64,000 bases of DNA from Fidelibacterota bacterium (GTDB taxonomy: Bacteria; Fidelibacterota; UBA8477; JABMPR01): NCBI GenBank assembly GCA_016844945.1, contig JAERTJ010000212.1, positions 1 through 64,000 of the forward strand. Direction: 5' to 3'. A model generated the notes under the pieces. It did no database searches, was not told where the DNA came from, and saw only the letters and a program-made list of their open reading frames with translations. Each line of letters begins with the position of its first letter. Position 1 is the stretch's first letter. Both the position numbers and the translations under genes were made by a program. This document shows, piece by piece, positions 26,917-36,841 of the stretch.

Positions 26917-27594
26917 ATGTCCATTGATTGGGAAATTGGGAATTCATTAGAGCTAAGGTCAGCAATGATAGTTGATCAGCTTGAATCAAGAGGGATTCAT
27001 GACTCAAAACTATTGGGTGCATTTATGGATATACCTCGGCATTTATTTGTACCCCATGTTTCTATTGAAGTGGCTTATACTGATCAACCCTTACAGATAA
27101 AATCCGGCCAAACCATTAGTCAACCATTCATAGTAGCCCAGATGATGAGCTATCTAGATATCAAAAGTCATCATAATGTGTTGGAAATAGGGAGTGGAAG
27201 CGGGTATGCGACAGCCCTGTTGGCAAGCCTGTGCAAGCAGGTGGATGCTTATGAGGTCTACGGAAATTTAATAGAGGATTCAAGTAACAGCCTTAAACAA
27301 CTTGACATAGCAAATGTCCAGTTAAATCACAGGAGTGCCTGGGAACAAATTGATGAGGAAGCGGTTTATGATCGTATTGTTTTGTGGGCAAGTCCTCCCA
27401 AAATTCCAGAACATTTGTTTAAATGTTTGAGTAATGATGGACTGCTTGTTGCACCTGAAGGAAAGGCTGACCAATATGTATGGATATATAAGAATCATAA
27501 CGGTAATCTGACCCGATCCAGGAAGGATCCAGTACGGTTTGTACCTCTGGTGTCAGGAACCGTCAAAGAAATAGATTATAAAGCGAGGGGTTAA
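26917..27594 (+). CDS. pcm: Protein-L-isoaspartate O-methyltransferase
   Basis: A 225-residue repair enzyme that methylates isoaspartyl residues with S-adenosylmethionine. It has the family segment QTISQPFIVAQMMSYL, SAM motif I VLEIGSGSGYATALLASL, and the post-I acidic region VDAYEV. The usual D(G/A)A motif is replaced by VLWASPPKIPEHLF. Length is normal. No clear ribosome site precedes ATG 26917. The PspC gene follows after 2 bp, so the two are an operon. Confidence 0.92.
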   Translation: MSIDWEIGNSLELRSAMIVDQLESRGIHDSKLLGAFMDIPRHLFVPHVSIEVAYTDQPLQIKSGQTISQPFIVAQMMSYLDIKSHHNVLEIGSGSGYATALLASLCKQVDAYEVYGNLIEDSSNSLKQLDIANVQLNHRSAWEQIDEEAVYDRIVLWASPPKIPEHLFKCLSNDGLLVAPEGKADQYVWIYKNHNGNLTRSRKDPVRFVPLVSGTVKEIDYKARG

Positions 27595-27596
27595 CT

Positions 27597-28229
27597 ATGA
27601 ATAGACTATATAAATCAACTCAAGATAAAGTGTTTGATGGCGTCTGTGGTGGTATTGGGGAATATTTTAATATTGATCCAGTAACTGTCCGGTTGCTCTG
27701 GATTGTCCTGGTGATATTTGGTGGCACAGGAGTGTTGGCATATATAATTGCCATGCTCATCATTCCAAGGAATCCCGGTGATCTGTCTGAGGAAGAGGTA
27801 ACACCAGAGAAGGGAGAGCCGATCATCTACTCCCAACGCTTCTGGGGCGTGATTTTAGTTGTAGCTGGATTTTTGCTACTATTCGGTCTTGTTGGCCCAG
27901 TTGGGGGTATCTTCTCGGGGCTGGCATTTCTCATGGGACATATTCTCTGGCCGATTCTCATCATAGGTATGGGATTTTATCTCTACTTTGATAAAAACAA
28001 TGCAGATTCCGCAGGTCCATCTATAAAATCGGTATTCCCAGACGGTAAAATCCTGTTCAAATCAAAATCTGATCGACGAATCGCAGGTGTGTGTGGAGGT
28101 ATTGGAAAATATTTTAGTATTGATTCAAACATAATTCGCATTTTCTGGGCTATGGCTACGTTGGGATCATTTGGTCTTGGCATTCTGGCATATATCATCC
28201 TTGCAGTATTTTTGCATGAATCCGACTAG
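27597..28229 (+). CDS. Membrane protein with two PspC domains
   Basis: This 210-residue protein has an N-terminal PspC domain (LYKSTQDKVFDGVCGGIGEYFNIDPVTVRLLW) with a transmembrane helix. A middle region holds two more helices (VILVVAGFLLLFGLV and GHILWPILIIGMGFYL). A second PspC domain (FKSKSDRRIAGVCGGIGKYFSIDSNIIRIFW) completes it. PspC proteins sense envelope stress in the inner membrane. The duplicate domain suggests internal duplication. It overlaps the next gene by 14 bp. Confidence 0.9.
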   Translation: MNRLYKSTQDKVFDGVCGGIGEYFNIDPVTVRLLWIVLVIFGGTGVLAYIIAMLIIPRNPGDLSEEEVTPEKGEPIIYSQRFWGVILVVAGFLLLFGLVGPVGGIFSGLAFLMGHILWPILIIGMGFYLYFDKNNADSAGPSIKSVFPDGKILFKSKSDRRIAGVCGGIGKYFSIDSNIIRIFWAMATLGSFGLGILAYIILAVFLHESD

Positions 28230-29943
28230 TTCAACCAATTACCAGATAGGATTCAATATTCCAAAAATACATTCCGCATGTTCTAATTTGCATCAACTTC
28301 GTAGGATCCTGCTCAAGGGTCTGATGACGCTCTTAGTTGTCAATTCTATTACCGCTCAACATGTTTATGAGCGAGGGACATTCATCAGCATACCCGCTGG
28401 TAAGCATATAAACCATAGCTATTACAGTACCTGGAATGCCTATTTCGCTGTTGAGGATGGTGTCCTGGTATATGACCATCATAATGGTAACTGGCAGGAT
28501 GCAATCACTGCAAGTAATGGTCTGAGCCAATACCCTGTGCTGCTTGTATGGCAGGATGCTGGAACCCAGGATGTTTGGATGGTTACTCCTGATTATGTCT
28601 ATATCTATGACGAATTAAATGATTTTATGTCACGACAATCCTTGCCTATCGACCCACTCTTTACGGGAATATATAAGTTAGGCGTTTCAGACACCTACAT
28701 CATCGTGAGCTCTAAATCAGAGGAAAATGATCAGAGTTATTCTGCACTGTTTTATAAAAATTCGGCAACCTTTGAGCGCTGGGGACCAGATTCTACGCTG
28801 GATATCAACTGGAAAAATGTGGACTGGATAAATACTATTTCTCAAGGACTTGCCGACATTCACAATTCACTCCCGGTACAGACAGTGAGAAATGGTGGAT
28901 TTCACGCTGATGGGCGACTGCATCTCGATGGTTATCCAAACAAATCTGCCAGTCAGACTTCCTCTCTCATTGGTGACCCATTGGCTGGAGAAGCATTTCT
29001 CAGTACCTATGGTATGGGGATATTCAAACAATCCATATCTGGGGGTGACTTTGTCAATTTGCCTTACGGACTTCTTTCTCCAGATGTAATGAGCCTTGAG
29101 ATGGTAGATGATACCCTGATTGTTGGCGGTCGGGCGGGTCTCTCTTTTGTCAAGGATTATGAGTTTGGATATGATGAGGCAATTCGTGATCCAGCATTTG
29201 ACTATTCCTTTGTATCGTCAATAGAAAACACCGGCAACTCAATCATCATTGCTGGTCGAGGAGGGGTCTTTCTGGCGGATGATAAACGAGCGAGTTGGAA
29301 TAGAATAATTACCAAAAAAGATCTGGTAAGCAAGCGTATCTATTCTGTAGCCAGCGGGCTGGATGGTAACATTATGATTGCTACTGAACGCAACGCCTAT
29401 ATGTATCATGAGTCTGGTTTGTTACTCCAACGACTGTTTCCAGAAAATGTTGATTGGCCGGTTTATCACATCAACTATCAGGATCAAAGATATTACATCT
29501 CGACATATTTTGGCCTTTATGTGTTTGATGAAGCATCTCTAAGTTTCACCCATAAAGTGAATAGCTCAGGTGAACTCATTCCACCGAATTCACCCAATGG
29601 TGTTGATCCCGTCTATAAAAGTACACTATCAGGAGACAACCTGTGGGCAAGTACTCACCGGGGATTAATGAGCGTAAATCTGGTGACCGAAATAGGAAAA
29701 TTCTATTTATCGCCAGATGCACCGTTCAAGCCTAGAGGACTTTCGGTGGCAGGTGATTATGTTTGGGTAGGAACCGAGACCGGAGTTTTTAGTTTTAACG
29801 CCAATGCTTCATCCTGGCGTCATTACTCACAAAATGATGGGCTAATCAGCAATTTTGTGACTGATATAGTAGCCAGAGGAAACTATATTTGGATTGGAAC
29901 TAATCTTGGATTAACGAGGATAAAGTGGAAAAGTCTATATTAA
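28216..29943 (+). CDS. Secreted beta-propeller protein
   Basis: A protein of about 575 residues with an export signal near residues 30-50 (LLKGLMTLLVVNSITAQ). The mature part has repeated propeller blades like those of hybrid two-component sensor inputs, for example LWASTHRGLMSVN, YVWVGTETGVFSFNANASSWRHYSQNDGLISN and YIWIGTNLGLTRI. It lacks a transmembrane segment and kinase, so it is a stand-alone propeller. ATG 28216 overlaps the PspC stop; ATG 28324 would give a shorter signal peptide and is possible. It overlaps the GWxTD gene by 19 bp, which implies translational coupling. Confidence 0.75.
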   Translation: MNPTSSTNYQIGFNIPKIHSACSNLHQLRRILLKGLMTLLVVNSITAQHVYERGTFISIPAGKHINHSYYSTWNAYFAVEDGVLVYDHHNGNWQDAITASNGLSQYPVLLVWQDAGTQDVWMVTPDYVYIYDELNDFMSRQSLPIDPLFTGIYKLGVSDTYIIVSSKSEENDQSYSALFYKNSATFERWGPDSTLDINWKNVDWINTISQGLADIHNSLPVQTVRNGGFHADGRLHLDGYPNKSASQTSSLIGDPLAGEAFLSTYGMGIFKQSISGGDFVNLPYGLLSPDVMSLEMVDDTLIVGGRAGLSFVKDYEFGYDEAIRDPAFDYSFVSSIENTGNSIIIAGRGGVFLADDKRASWNRIITKKDLVSKRIYSVASGLDGNIMIATERNAYMYHESGLLLQRLFPENVDWPVYHINYQDQRYYISTYFGLYVFDEASLSFTHKVNSSGELIPPNSPNGVDPVYKSTLSGDNLWASTHRGLMSVNLVTEIGKFYLSPDAPFKPRGLSVAGDYVWVGTETGVFSFNANASSWRHYSQNDGLISNFVTDIVARGNYIWIGTNLGLTRIKWKSLY

Positions 29944-31193
29944 AACCAGCTTTAGCATCTATTCTGACAAGTTTTCTGCTTTTGTCCTGCGCTGAACAAA
30001 ATGCGCGCAATGAATATGATTTAACACTCCCTGATTTTTCATTTATTGGTCTGTCTGAACCTTTGGCTGATAAAGAAAACATAAAAGTATCAGTTCATGT
30101 AAAAATACCATATACAGAACTTCAGTTTATCCGATCTGGCGAAAAATATCTTGCTCGCTATGAGGTGGGTATCAACATATCTGACATAGACAAGGAGCGG
30201 ATTGCCGGCAAAATATGGAGCGATTCCCTCTGGCTGGATTCCTACAAGGCTACTCGGAATAACTCGAATACAGTATTGGCTGTTAAATCTTTTGTAGTGC
30301 CTGCATCTGAGCTCAAACTTAGCGTCAGAGTTACAGACCTATATACGAAGAAATCACATATCCTGACGGATGGCGTTGATCAATCTGAGATGTATGCTGG
30401 AGAGCTATCTCTTGGCAACATTATGATCATGGACAACGCCTCACCCGGTGACTCAAAATTGCTCACAGATCAGTCATTCTATGAAATTATCGATACACTA
30501 AACTTCAAGGTACGGCTCCTGGGAGAACACTACCCATTCAAACTCACCTATGACCTGATGGTGAAGGACGAAAAAAAATCCTCCAAAACCATACTCTTGG
30601 ATCATGGGGGCTCTATTGATTCATTACTGACATTTGTGGTCCCTCTTACCGACATGCATTATTCCAACTATACCCTTTTCTTTACTGCAGAAGATGTAAA
30701 AGGGAACAGGGCGAAAACAAAATCCCATTTCAGGGTACGGATACGAGGTGTGAATTTTGATGTTCAGGACCTGGACGAAGCTGTAAAACAATTGATCTAT
30801 CTCACGAGTGATCGTCAAATACGTGAGATGCTCAAAGGTACTGAGAGTGAGAAAACGACTAATTTCAAGCAGTTTTGGGCTGCTTTGGATCCAACACCTG
30901 GCACCGTTAACAATGAGCTCATGGAAGAATATTACCGACGAGTAGCCTTCTCATTGGAGGCATTCACCGTGGTGCAGGAAGGGTGGAAAACGGATCGGGG
31001 GATGATTTACATTCTCTTTGGTCCCCCAGATGATATCCAGAGGGGACCCTTCGAACTAGATCGCAAACCCTACCAGGTATGGGAATATTACAATTTGGGA
31101 AAACAGTTTGTATTTCGAGACCAGACAGGTTTCGGCGACTATCGCTTGGATCAATCCTACATGGATCAGGGAGACTGGCGTTTCCGCTATTGA
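29925..31193 (+). CDS. GWxTD-domain lipoprotein
   Basis: A 422-residue lipoprotein (signal ending FLLLSC). The N-terminal half is beta-rich. The C-terminal part carries the GWxTD signature at residues 353-357 (GWKTDRGMIYILFGPPDDI) followed by YQVWEYYNLGKQFVFRD. This domain is widespread in FCB and related phyla and of unknown biochemical role; members are often next to propellers or peptidases. Coupling with the propeller gene suggests the two work together at the envelope. Confidence 0.88.
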   Translation: MEKSILKPALASILTSFLLLSCAEQNARNEYDLTLPDFSFIGLSEPLADKENIKVSVHVKIPYTELQFIRSGEKYLARYEVGINISDIDKERIAGKIWSDSLWLDSYKATRNNSNTVLAVKSFVVPASELKLSVRVTDLYTKKSHILTDGVDQSEMYAGELSLGNIMIMDNASPGDSKLLTDQSFYEIIDTLNFKVRLLGEHYPFKLTYDLMVKDEKKSSKTILLDHGGSIDSLLTFVVPLTDMHYSNYTLFFTAEDVKGNRAKTKSHFRVRIRGVNFDVQDLDEAVKQLIYLTSDRQIREMLKGTESEKTTNFKQFWAALDPTPGTVNNELMEEYYRRVAFSLEAFTVVQEGWKTDRGMIYILFGPPDDIQRGPFELDRKPYQVWEYYNLGKQFVFRDQTGFGDYRLDQSYMDQGDWRFRY

Positions 31194-31320
31194 TTCATCT
31201 ATGGAATGAAATTCATGAGGAAGCACAAACTCATACTTTAGCTTGTTTCTCTAAACCCCTAAAATAAAGCGACTCAGCTCCATTTAGTAAGTGCTATTGG
31301 TCAAATTATTTATAGATTTT

Positions 31321-31354
31321 GCATCGTACCAAAAAGTGACTTTTTTGGTGATGC
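31321..31354. promoter_or_regulatory. Inverted repeat upstream of mreB
   Basis: GCATC...ACCAAAAAGT-G-ACTTTTTTGGT-GATGC: arms GCATC (31321) and GATGC (31350) enclose a second near-perfect pair. It is 55 bp before mreB and 128 bp after the GWxTD stop. It could be a terminator for the upstream operon or an operator of the rod-shape operon. Confidence 0.5.
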
Positions 31355-31408
31355 GCTAAAGTATTGTTTTCAAAGACCTGAGAGCACATTTCAGGCAAAA
31401 GAGGGTAG

Positions 31409-32431
31409 ATGGCCACAAAATTTTCAAATTTCCGCAACTGGATGGGCGTAGACGTCGCAGTAGATCTTGGAACCGCAAATACACTTATCTACGTCAGAGG
31501 GCAAGGCATTGTCCTCAATGAACCATCCATCGTCGCAAAATCAAAATCCACTTCAAAAGTTATTGCCGTCGGAAACGAAGCGAAGCGTATGGTCGGTAAG
31601 GTGCATCAAGAGATTGAGACCATTCGCCCCTTACGAGATGGTGTGATCGCTGATTTTGAAATGGCAGATAGTATGCTGCAGGGTTTTCTAAATAAATTGC
31701 CCATTTCCAAACTGGCACGACCTCGTATGATAATTTGTGTTCCATCAGGCATCACAGAGGTCGAAAAACGTGCAGTGAAGGAATCTGCTGAGCGTAGAAA
31801 CGCCCGTGAGGTATTCTTAATTGAGGAGCCTGTTGCAGCTGCCATAGGCATTGGGATCGATATTAGTGAGCCCGTGGGTAACATGATTGTAGATATCGGG
31901 GGTGGTACAACAGAAATTGCTATCATCGCTCTGAACGGGATTGTTACTAAGGAATCACTCAGGGTTGCCGGGGATGAAATGGATGAAGCTATCATTCAAC
32001 ATTTTAAGCGTGATCATAACCTGCTTATTGGTGAACGTACAGCTGAAAGTATTAAATGTAACGTTGGCTCTGCTCTCCAGGGAACTGATTATAAGCTTTC
32101 GGTAAAAGGCCGCAACATGATTGCTGGAATTCCAAAGACCATTGAGGTCTCTTCGTCGGAGATTCGCGATGCCTTGCGAGATACGATTGATCTGATAGTC
32201 GATGCTGTAAAAATGTGCCTGGAACGCACGCCGCCTGAGTTGAGCTCCGATCTCCTTGACCGTGGCATCATTCTCACTGGAGGTGGAGCATTATTACAGG
32301 GCTTTGACAAACGCATGCGCCTGGAGGTTGATCTGCCGGTAAATGTTGCAGAATATCCACTCCTGTCTATTGTTCAAGGCACAGGCAAGGTCCTCGATAG
32401 CATCGAAAAATTTGAGGATGTTCTTTATTGA
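31409..32431 (+). CDS. mreB: Rod-shape protein MreB
   Basis: A 340-residue bacterial actin. Phosphate-1 loop DLGTANTLIYVRG, the family stretch MIICVPSGITEVEKRAVKESAERRNAREVFLIEEPVAAAIG (split across residues 106-150), DIGGGTTEIAII and adenosine motif ILTGGGALLQGFD are all present. It polymerises at the inner membrane and directs the elongasome. First gene of mreB-mreC-mreD-mrdA-rodA. GAGGG lies just upstream of the ATG. Confidence 0.98.
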   Translation: MATKFSNFRNWMGVDVAVDLGTANTLIYVRGQGIVLNEPSIVAKSKSTSKVIAVGNEAKRMVGKVHQEIETIRPLRDGVIADFEMADSMLQGFLNKLPISKLARPRMIICVPSGITEVEKRAVKESAERRNAREVFLIEEPVAAAIGIGIDISEPVGNMIVDIGGGTTEIAIIALNGIVTKESLRVAGDEMDEAIIQHFKRDHNLLIGERTAESIKCNVGSALQGTDYKLSVKGRNMIAGIPKTIEVSSSEIRDALRDTIDLIVDAVKMCLERTPPELSSDLLDRGIILTGGGALLQGFDKRMRLEVDLPVNVAEYPLLSIVQGTGKVLDSIEKFEDVLY

Positions 32432-32460
32432 GCCATCCTGCTGCTGTGTTAGGATAATTC

Positions 32461-33252
32461 TTGGCTACTTCATCAGCTCCAATTTCAAGATATAAATCAC
32501 TGGTAAACCTGGTTGCATCAGTTGCATTATCCCTTCTCGTAATCGCCTCAAATGGTAGTCCTCCGCTTAATCAAGCGCGAGCCCTTGTCCTGGACGCTTC
32601 TGCCTATCTCTATGTTCCTATTCAATGGGTAGAGACCATTTTCACCATTGAAAAAGATTATCAGGAACTTCAACAAAGGCATATCAAAGCTCAGATCGAG
32701 ATCAACAAGTCAAAAACAATCCTGAACGAAAATCAGCGACTCAGGAATATGCTTGGCTTTAAGGATGAGAAAAGTTTTAACGTGACACCTGCAAATGTGC
32801 TCTCAGATGTGGGTAGTCACACCATGAATAGTCTGACTGTAGACCAGGGGTCATTGGATGGGGTCGCTCTGTTGGCCGGTGTTGTAGATGCTAAAGCTCA
32901 GCTAGTGGGCAAAGTTGTAGCGGTTTCACCCCACACAGCCCTGGTTCAATTGGTGAATGATAAAAACTTTCGTGTTTCGGTCCGTGAGATGCGAACACGA
33001 GATGTAGGAATTCTCAGTTATACCTTAAAAACTGGCTATATCATTCAGGATGTGCCCAAAAATGCTGAAGTTATTGCTGGGGATTCTGTAGTTACTTCAG
33101 GTTTTAGCGACATTTTCCCTGAACATATTTTTGTTGGGTGGGTATCCGATATTTCCCCTGTTATCGAAGATTATGTAAAATCTGTGAGAGTAAACCTGGC
33201 AACTGATTTTAACCGATTAGAAGAAGTGTTTATCCTTAAAAAAGATGATTGA
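32461..33252 (+). CDS. mreC: Rod-shape protein MreC
   Basis: A 263-residue protein with one N-terminal transmembrane helix (LVASVALSLLVIA), a periplasmic coiled coil (EKDYQELQQRHIKAQIEINKSK), then the two beta-barrel domains typical of MreC (SLTVDQGSLDGV, LVGKVVAVSPHTALVQLV, VVTSGFSDIFPEHIFVGWV). It starts at TTG 32461 with AGGA at 32451-32454. It links MreB to PBP2 and overlaps mreD by 8 bp. Confidence 0.95.
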   Translation: MATSSAPISRYKSLVNLVASVALSLLVIASNGSPPLNQARALVLDASAYLYVPIQWVETIFTIEKDYQELQQRHIKAQIEINKSKTILNENQRLRNMLGFKDEKSFNVTPANVLSDVGSHTMNSLTVDQGSLDGVALLAGVVDAKAQLVGKVVAVSPHTALVQLVNDKNFRVSVREMRTRDVGILSYTLKTGYIIQDVPKNAEVIAGDSVVTSGFSDIFPEHIFVGWVSDISPVIEDYVKSVRVNLATDFNRLEEVFILKKDD

Positions 33253-33721
33253 TGTTATTAAATACAGCTTAATGGGATTCCTGGTGTTCGTTTTTCAATG
33301 GATGCTCGGTGATATCTTCAGCATATATGGGATTACACCAAGTTTTCTGGTCATCTTTATTATCTATATTGGGCTCACAAAGAGTCAAGTCATAGCCATC
33401 TGGTTAGGGTTTATCCTTGGATTCATTCTGGATGCCTTAACCGGGACTGATATGATGGGGATAACCCCCTTGGCTCTGGCAATCACTGGCTATCTGGCTG
33501 GAATATTTCATGCCAGGATTGTCCGCATCCCCGTGATCGTTCAGTATCTCCTCTATACGGGTTTTCTCCTTGTATTCTTCCTGCTGACGGTCATGATATC
33601 CTTGCAGGATTCTCAATGGGCTACAGGAAACATTGTTTTCCTCATTTTGTTACCTAAGACACTCTACACCTTAGCTCTTCTTAGCGGAATATTTATAATT
33701 CTTCGTGTCGGAGCTGAATAA
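33245..33721 (+). CDS. mreD: Rod-shape protein MreD
   Basis: A 158-residue integral membrane protein with about five transmembrane helices and the MreD loop WLGFILGFILDALTGTDMMGITPLALAITGYL. Located between mreC and mrdA with overlaps on both sides (the last base of its stop is the A of the mrdA ATG). Identity rests on topology, this motif and position. Confidence 0.92.
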   Translation: MIDVIKYSLMGFLVFVFQWMLGDIFSIYGITPSFLVIFIIYIGLTKSQVIAIWLGFILGFILDALTGTDMMGITPLALAITGYLAGIFHARIVRIPVIVQYLLYTGFLLVFFLLTVMISLQDSQWATGNIVFLILLPKTLYTLALLSGIFIILRVGAE

Positions 33722-35499
33722 TGCTCCAGGGAAAGAACATCGTTGAGGGCTGGAGATCACTTCTGGTCCACGGTCTTCTCGCACTCCTTTTTCTCACCTT
33801 AATCGGTCGATACTACTATTTGATGATCGTCTTTCATGAGAAGTACGCTGAAAAGGCGACTGCCAACCATATTCGGGCTGTCCCCGTTTTGGCATCACGT
33901 GGGGTGATCTATGATCGTTTTGGTGAAATTATTGTAGACAATGCACCGAGTTATACAATTTCGGTCATACCCATCGAAGTCAAAAATAAACCTGAATCAT
34001 TAGAGCGACTTTCACAGGTCATGGAAATTTCCGTTGGAGAAATTAATCGACGCATAATTAAGAATAGACGCGGATCATTTGCCCCTGCAAAAGTTTTCAG
34101 TCGTGTACCCTTTGAAAAAATTTCCCACCTACAAGAGCATCGACTCGAGCTCATTGGTGTAACTTACAGTATTGAGCCCATCCGAAACTATGTAACGGAT
34201 ATGGATCTCACACACTCACTGGGCTACACCAGAGAAATTAATCGTGATGATCTGGATAGATTTGGGAAGGACTCTGACTACCAGCCAGGTGATCAGGTCG
34301 GGTGGAAGGGTATTGAGAAGTTCTATGAGTCCGAGCTCCATGGACAGCGTGGCTTTCGATATATAGAAGTTAACGCTCTGGGACAGGAAATCGGCGAAAT
34401 GTTAGATCGGGAACCCATCAATCCTGTTCCAGGAAACGATATATACTTGAGCATTGATTCTTATATGCAACGGTCTGTTGAGAAGGCACTGGCAGACTCT
34501 TCAGGTGCTGTTGTCATATTGAATCACAAGACAGGTGAAATTTTAGCCTATGCAAGTCGGCCTGGTTATGATCTTGAAATGCTATCTGGCAGGATATCCG
34601 CAAAGAATTGGAAAGCATTGGTTGAGGATCGGCGTAAACCTTTATATGATAGAGGTATCCAGGGATTATATCCTGCAGGATCAACATTGAAGCCGCTGGC
34701 AGCAATCTACTCCCTGGAAAATCATTCGAACGCTCTTGAAAGAACCTACACCTGCCGTGGAAGTTATCGCCTGGGGAACCGTTCCTTCGGCTGTTGGAAA
34801 AAAGTGGGTCATGGAAAAATGGATTTACACTCGGCTATTCAACAATCCTGTAACGTTTACTTCTATAATCTGATCCAGGATATTGGACTGGAAGATTGGG
34901 CACACATCGCTAGAGAGTTTGGACTCGGTGAGCAAGCTGGGATAGATATTCCTGGCGAGAACAAAGGACTGGTTCCTGATACAAAATACATGAACAGAAA
35001 ATACGGCCAGAACAATTGGACACGTGGCAATCTCTTAAATATTGTCGTTGGCCAGGGAGATGTTCTCGTTACCCCCTTGCAGTTGGCACAATTTGCCGGC
35101 ATGTTAGCCCAGCGTGGTACACAGTATAAACCCCATTTCGTTAATAAGATTATTTCCAAAAAGGGTGAAATCGTTGAGCTGAATACTCCCGAACCGGAAA
35201 ATCGAGTCAATGCTTCCAAAGAGACCTGGGACTTCGTCCAACACGCCATGTGGGATGTTGTCAACGGGAAGGATGGTACAGCGAAAGCAGCTCGCCAGAA
35301 AGACTGGGATATATATGGTAAAACCGGAACTGCCCAGAACCCCCACGGTGAGGATCATGCCTGGTTCATTGGGTTCAGTCTAGATGAAAGATATCCACTT
35401 TCATGGGCTGTTCTGTTGGAGAATGGCGGTGGCGGTGGTGGTAAAGCTGCACCACTCATAGGAAAAGTCTTACGCTCAATTGCTAAAAGGCCATCATGA
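33721..35499 (+). CDS. mrdA: Penicillin-binding protein 2, elongasome transpeptidase
   Basis: A 592-residue class B PBP. One N-terminal membrane helix, a dimerisation domain (ASRGVIYDRFGEIIVDNAPSY), then the transpeptidase with Ser321-Thr-Leu-Lys324 (PAGSTLKPLA), Ser376-Cys-Asn378 and Lys534-Thr-Gly536 (YGKTGTAQ). It cross-links peptidoglycan in lateral wall growth with RodA, whose gene overlaps its stop by 4 bp. Confidence 0.97.
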   Translation: MLQGKNIVEGWRSLLVHGLLALLFLTLIGRYYYLMIVFHEKYAEKATANHIRAVPVLASRGVIYDRFGEIIVDNAPSYTISVIPIEVKNKPESLERLSQVMEISVGEINRRIIKNRRGSFAPAKVFSRVPFEKISHLQEHRLELIGVTYSIEPIRNYVTDMDLTHSLGYTREINRDDLDRFGKDSDYQPGDQVGWKGIEKFYESELHGQRGFRYIEVNALGQEIGEMLDREPINPVPGNDIYLSIDSYMQRSVEKALADSSGAVVILNHKTGEILAYASRPGYDLEMLSGRISAKNWKALVEDRRKPLYDRGIQGLYPAGSTLKPLAAIYSLENHSNALERTYTCRGSYRLGNRSFGCWKKVGHGKMDLHSAIQQSCNVYFYNLIQDIGLEDWAHIAREFGLGEQAGIDIPGENKGLVPDTKYMNRKYGQNNWTRGNLLNIVVGQGDVLVTPLQLAQFAGMLAQRGTQYKPHFVNKIISKKGEIVELNTPEPENRVNASKETWDFVQHAMWDVVNGKDGTAKAARQKDWDIYGKTGTAQNPHGEDHAWFIGFSLDERYPLSWAVLLENGGGGGGKAAPLIGKVLRSIAKRPS

Positions 35500-36728
35500 A
35501 TCTTAGAAGCTATATAGTCATGCGATTACGGGAATTGGAGTGGAGTACACTCGTATTTGTAATTCTCCTATCTGCCAGTGGTCTCCTGGCAATTTACAGT
35601 ATCGAAGCCCAACATGAGGCCAGCTCAGAGTATTTGTTTCGCCAGAGCATATGGACTATCCTGGGTATTGGATTGTTCTTTGTCGCCTATTTTATTCCAA
35701 GAAAGGTGATTCACAATCTGACCTATCCAGCATACGGAATTGGGATAGTATTGCTCCTGGTTCCAATCGCCTTGAAAAGTGGGGGAGCCGTTAGTCGATG
35801 GATCATGATTGGAAGTGTAGGCATTCAGCCCTCAGAATTTATGAAGATCTTTCTTTTGTTGGGACTGGCAAAATATTTTGCCGACCACAAGCGTCGCCTT
35901 TCCACAGTTAAAGAGCTAATGACACCTGTTGCCATGACCGTTGGCCCTACGATTCTGGTACTCATACAGCCTGACCTGGGTACAGCCTTAGTCTATATGG
36001 GAATATTGATTGTAATAATATTTTGGGCGGGGATCAGACCCCTCTACTTCTATTTGCTGCTAGCACCAGTAATCTCAATGTTGGCTGCTTTTCAGACCCT
36101 GTCATTTTTTGTATGGATGACTTTGATTATAGTGATACTGTATTTTAGTAATTTACCGTTCTGGACGAAGGTCCTAAACTTCAGCATTAATGTGGCTCTT
36201 GGTGGATTAACGAATTTATTATGGGCCCTCCTGAAGCCCTATCAACAGCAGCGTATCTTATCACTCATAGATTCTGAATCGGATCCTCTTGGTGCAGGAT
36301 ATCAGGTCTCCCAATCTTTGACTGCTTTTGGATCTGGTGGTCCTTTTGGGAAAGGGCTGGGTCAAGGAACCCAAACTCATCTCAAATTCCTGCCAGAACA
36401 ACATACTGACTTTATCATGACGGTTATTGGTGAAGAATTTGGGTTCGTAGGTGTTCTGGTGGTAATTACTCTCTTCTACTTACTCATTGCACGTCTTATC
36501 ACTCAGGCTTATAACAGTAAGTTTCGCTTCGATAGCGTCATCCTTATTGGAATTTCAGCAATTCTGCTCTTCCATGTTTTTGTAAACCTGGGAATGATCG
36601 TTGGAATCATGCCGGTTACCGGTATTCCATTGCCTTATATCAGCTATGGTGGTTCATTTATGATAACCTCAATGATTCTAGCTGGATTGTCAGTGAACAT
36701 GTCATCCGTTAGACGCGCTGTGGGTTAG
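35496..36728 (+). CDS. rodA: Peptidoglycan glycosyltransferase RodA
   Basis: A 410-residue SEDS polymerase with about ten membrane helices. Motifs include SRWIMIGSVGIQPSEFMKIFLLLGLAKY, LIQPDLGTALVY, FGKGLGQGTQTHLKFLPEQHTDFIMTVIGEEFGF (in parts) and the C-terminal GIMPVTGIPLPYISYGGS. The conserved Asp and Glu of these motifs are intact. It ends the rod-shape operon. No terminator is visible in the 113 bp that follow. Confidence 0.97.
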   Translation: MNLRSYIVMRLRELEWSTLVFVILLSASGLLAIYSIEAQHEASSEYLFRQSIWTILGIGLFFVAYFIPRKVIHNLTYPAYGIGIVLLLVPIALKSGGAVSRWIMIGSVGIQPSEFMKIFLLLGLAKYFADHKRRLSTVKELMTPVAMTVGPTILVLIQPDLGTALVYMGILIVIIFWAGIRPLYFYLLLAPVISMLAAFQTLSFFVWMTLIIVILYFSNLPFWTKVLNFSINVALGGLTNLLWALLKPYQQQRILSLIDSESDPLGAGYQVSQSLTAFGSGGPFGKGLGQGTQTHLKFLPEQHTDFIMTVIGEEFGFVGVLVVITLFYLLIARLITQAYNSKFRFDSVILIGISAILLFHVFVNLGMIVGIMPVTGIPLPYISYGGSFMITSMILAGLSVNMSSVRRAVG

Positions 36729-36841
36729 CTTTCTTACCTTTCTTATACCCTGACATTTAGCGTTGCGAGACCTTATGCGAAGGTTAAATTTACGCCCGTA
36801 TGATTTCTTGTCTTAACTCCCAGCAGAAAGTGGCTTAAGCA

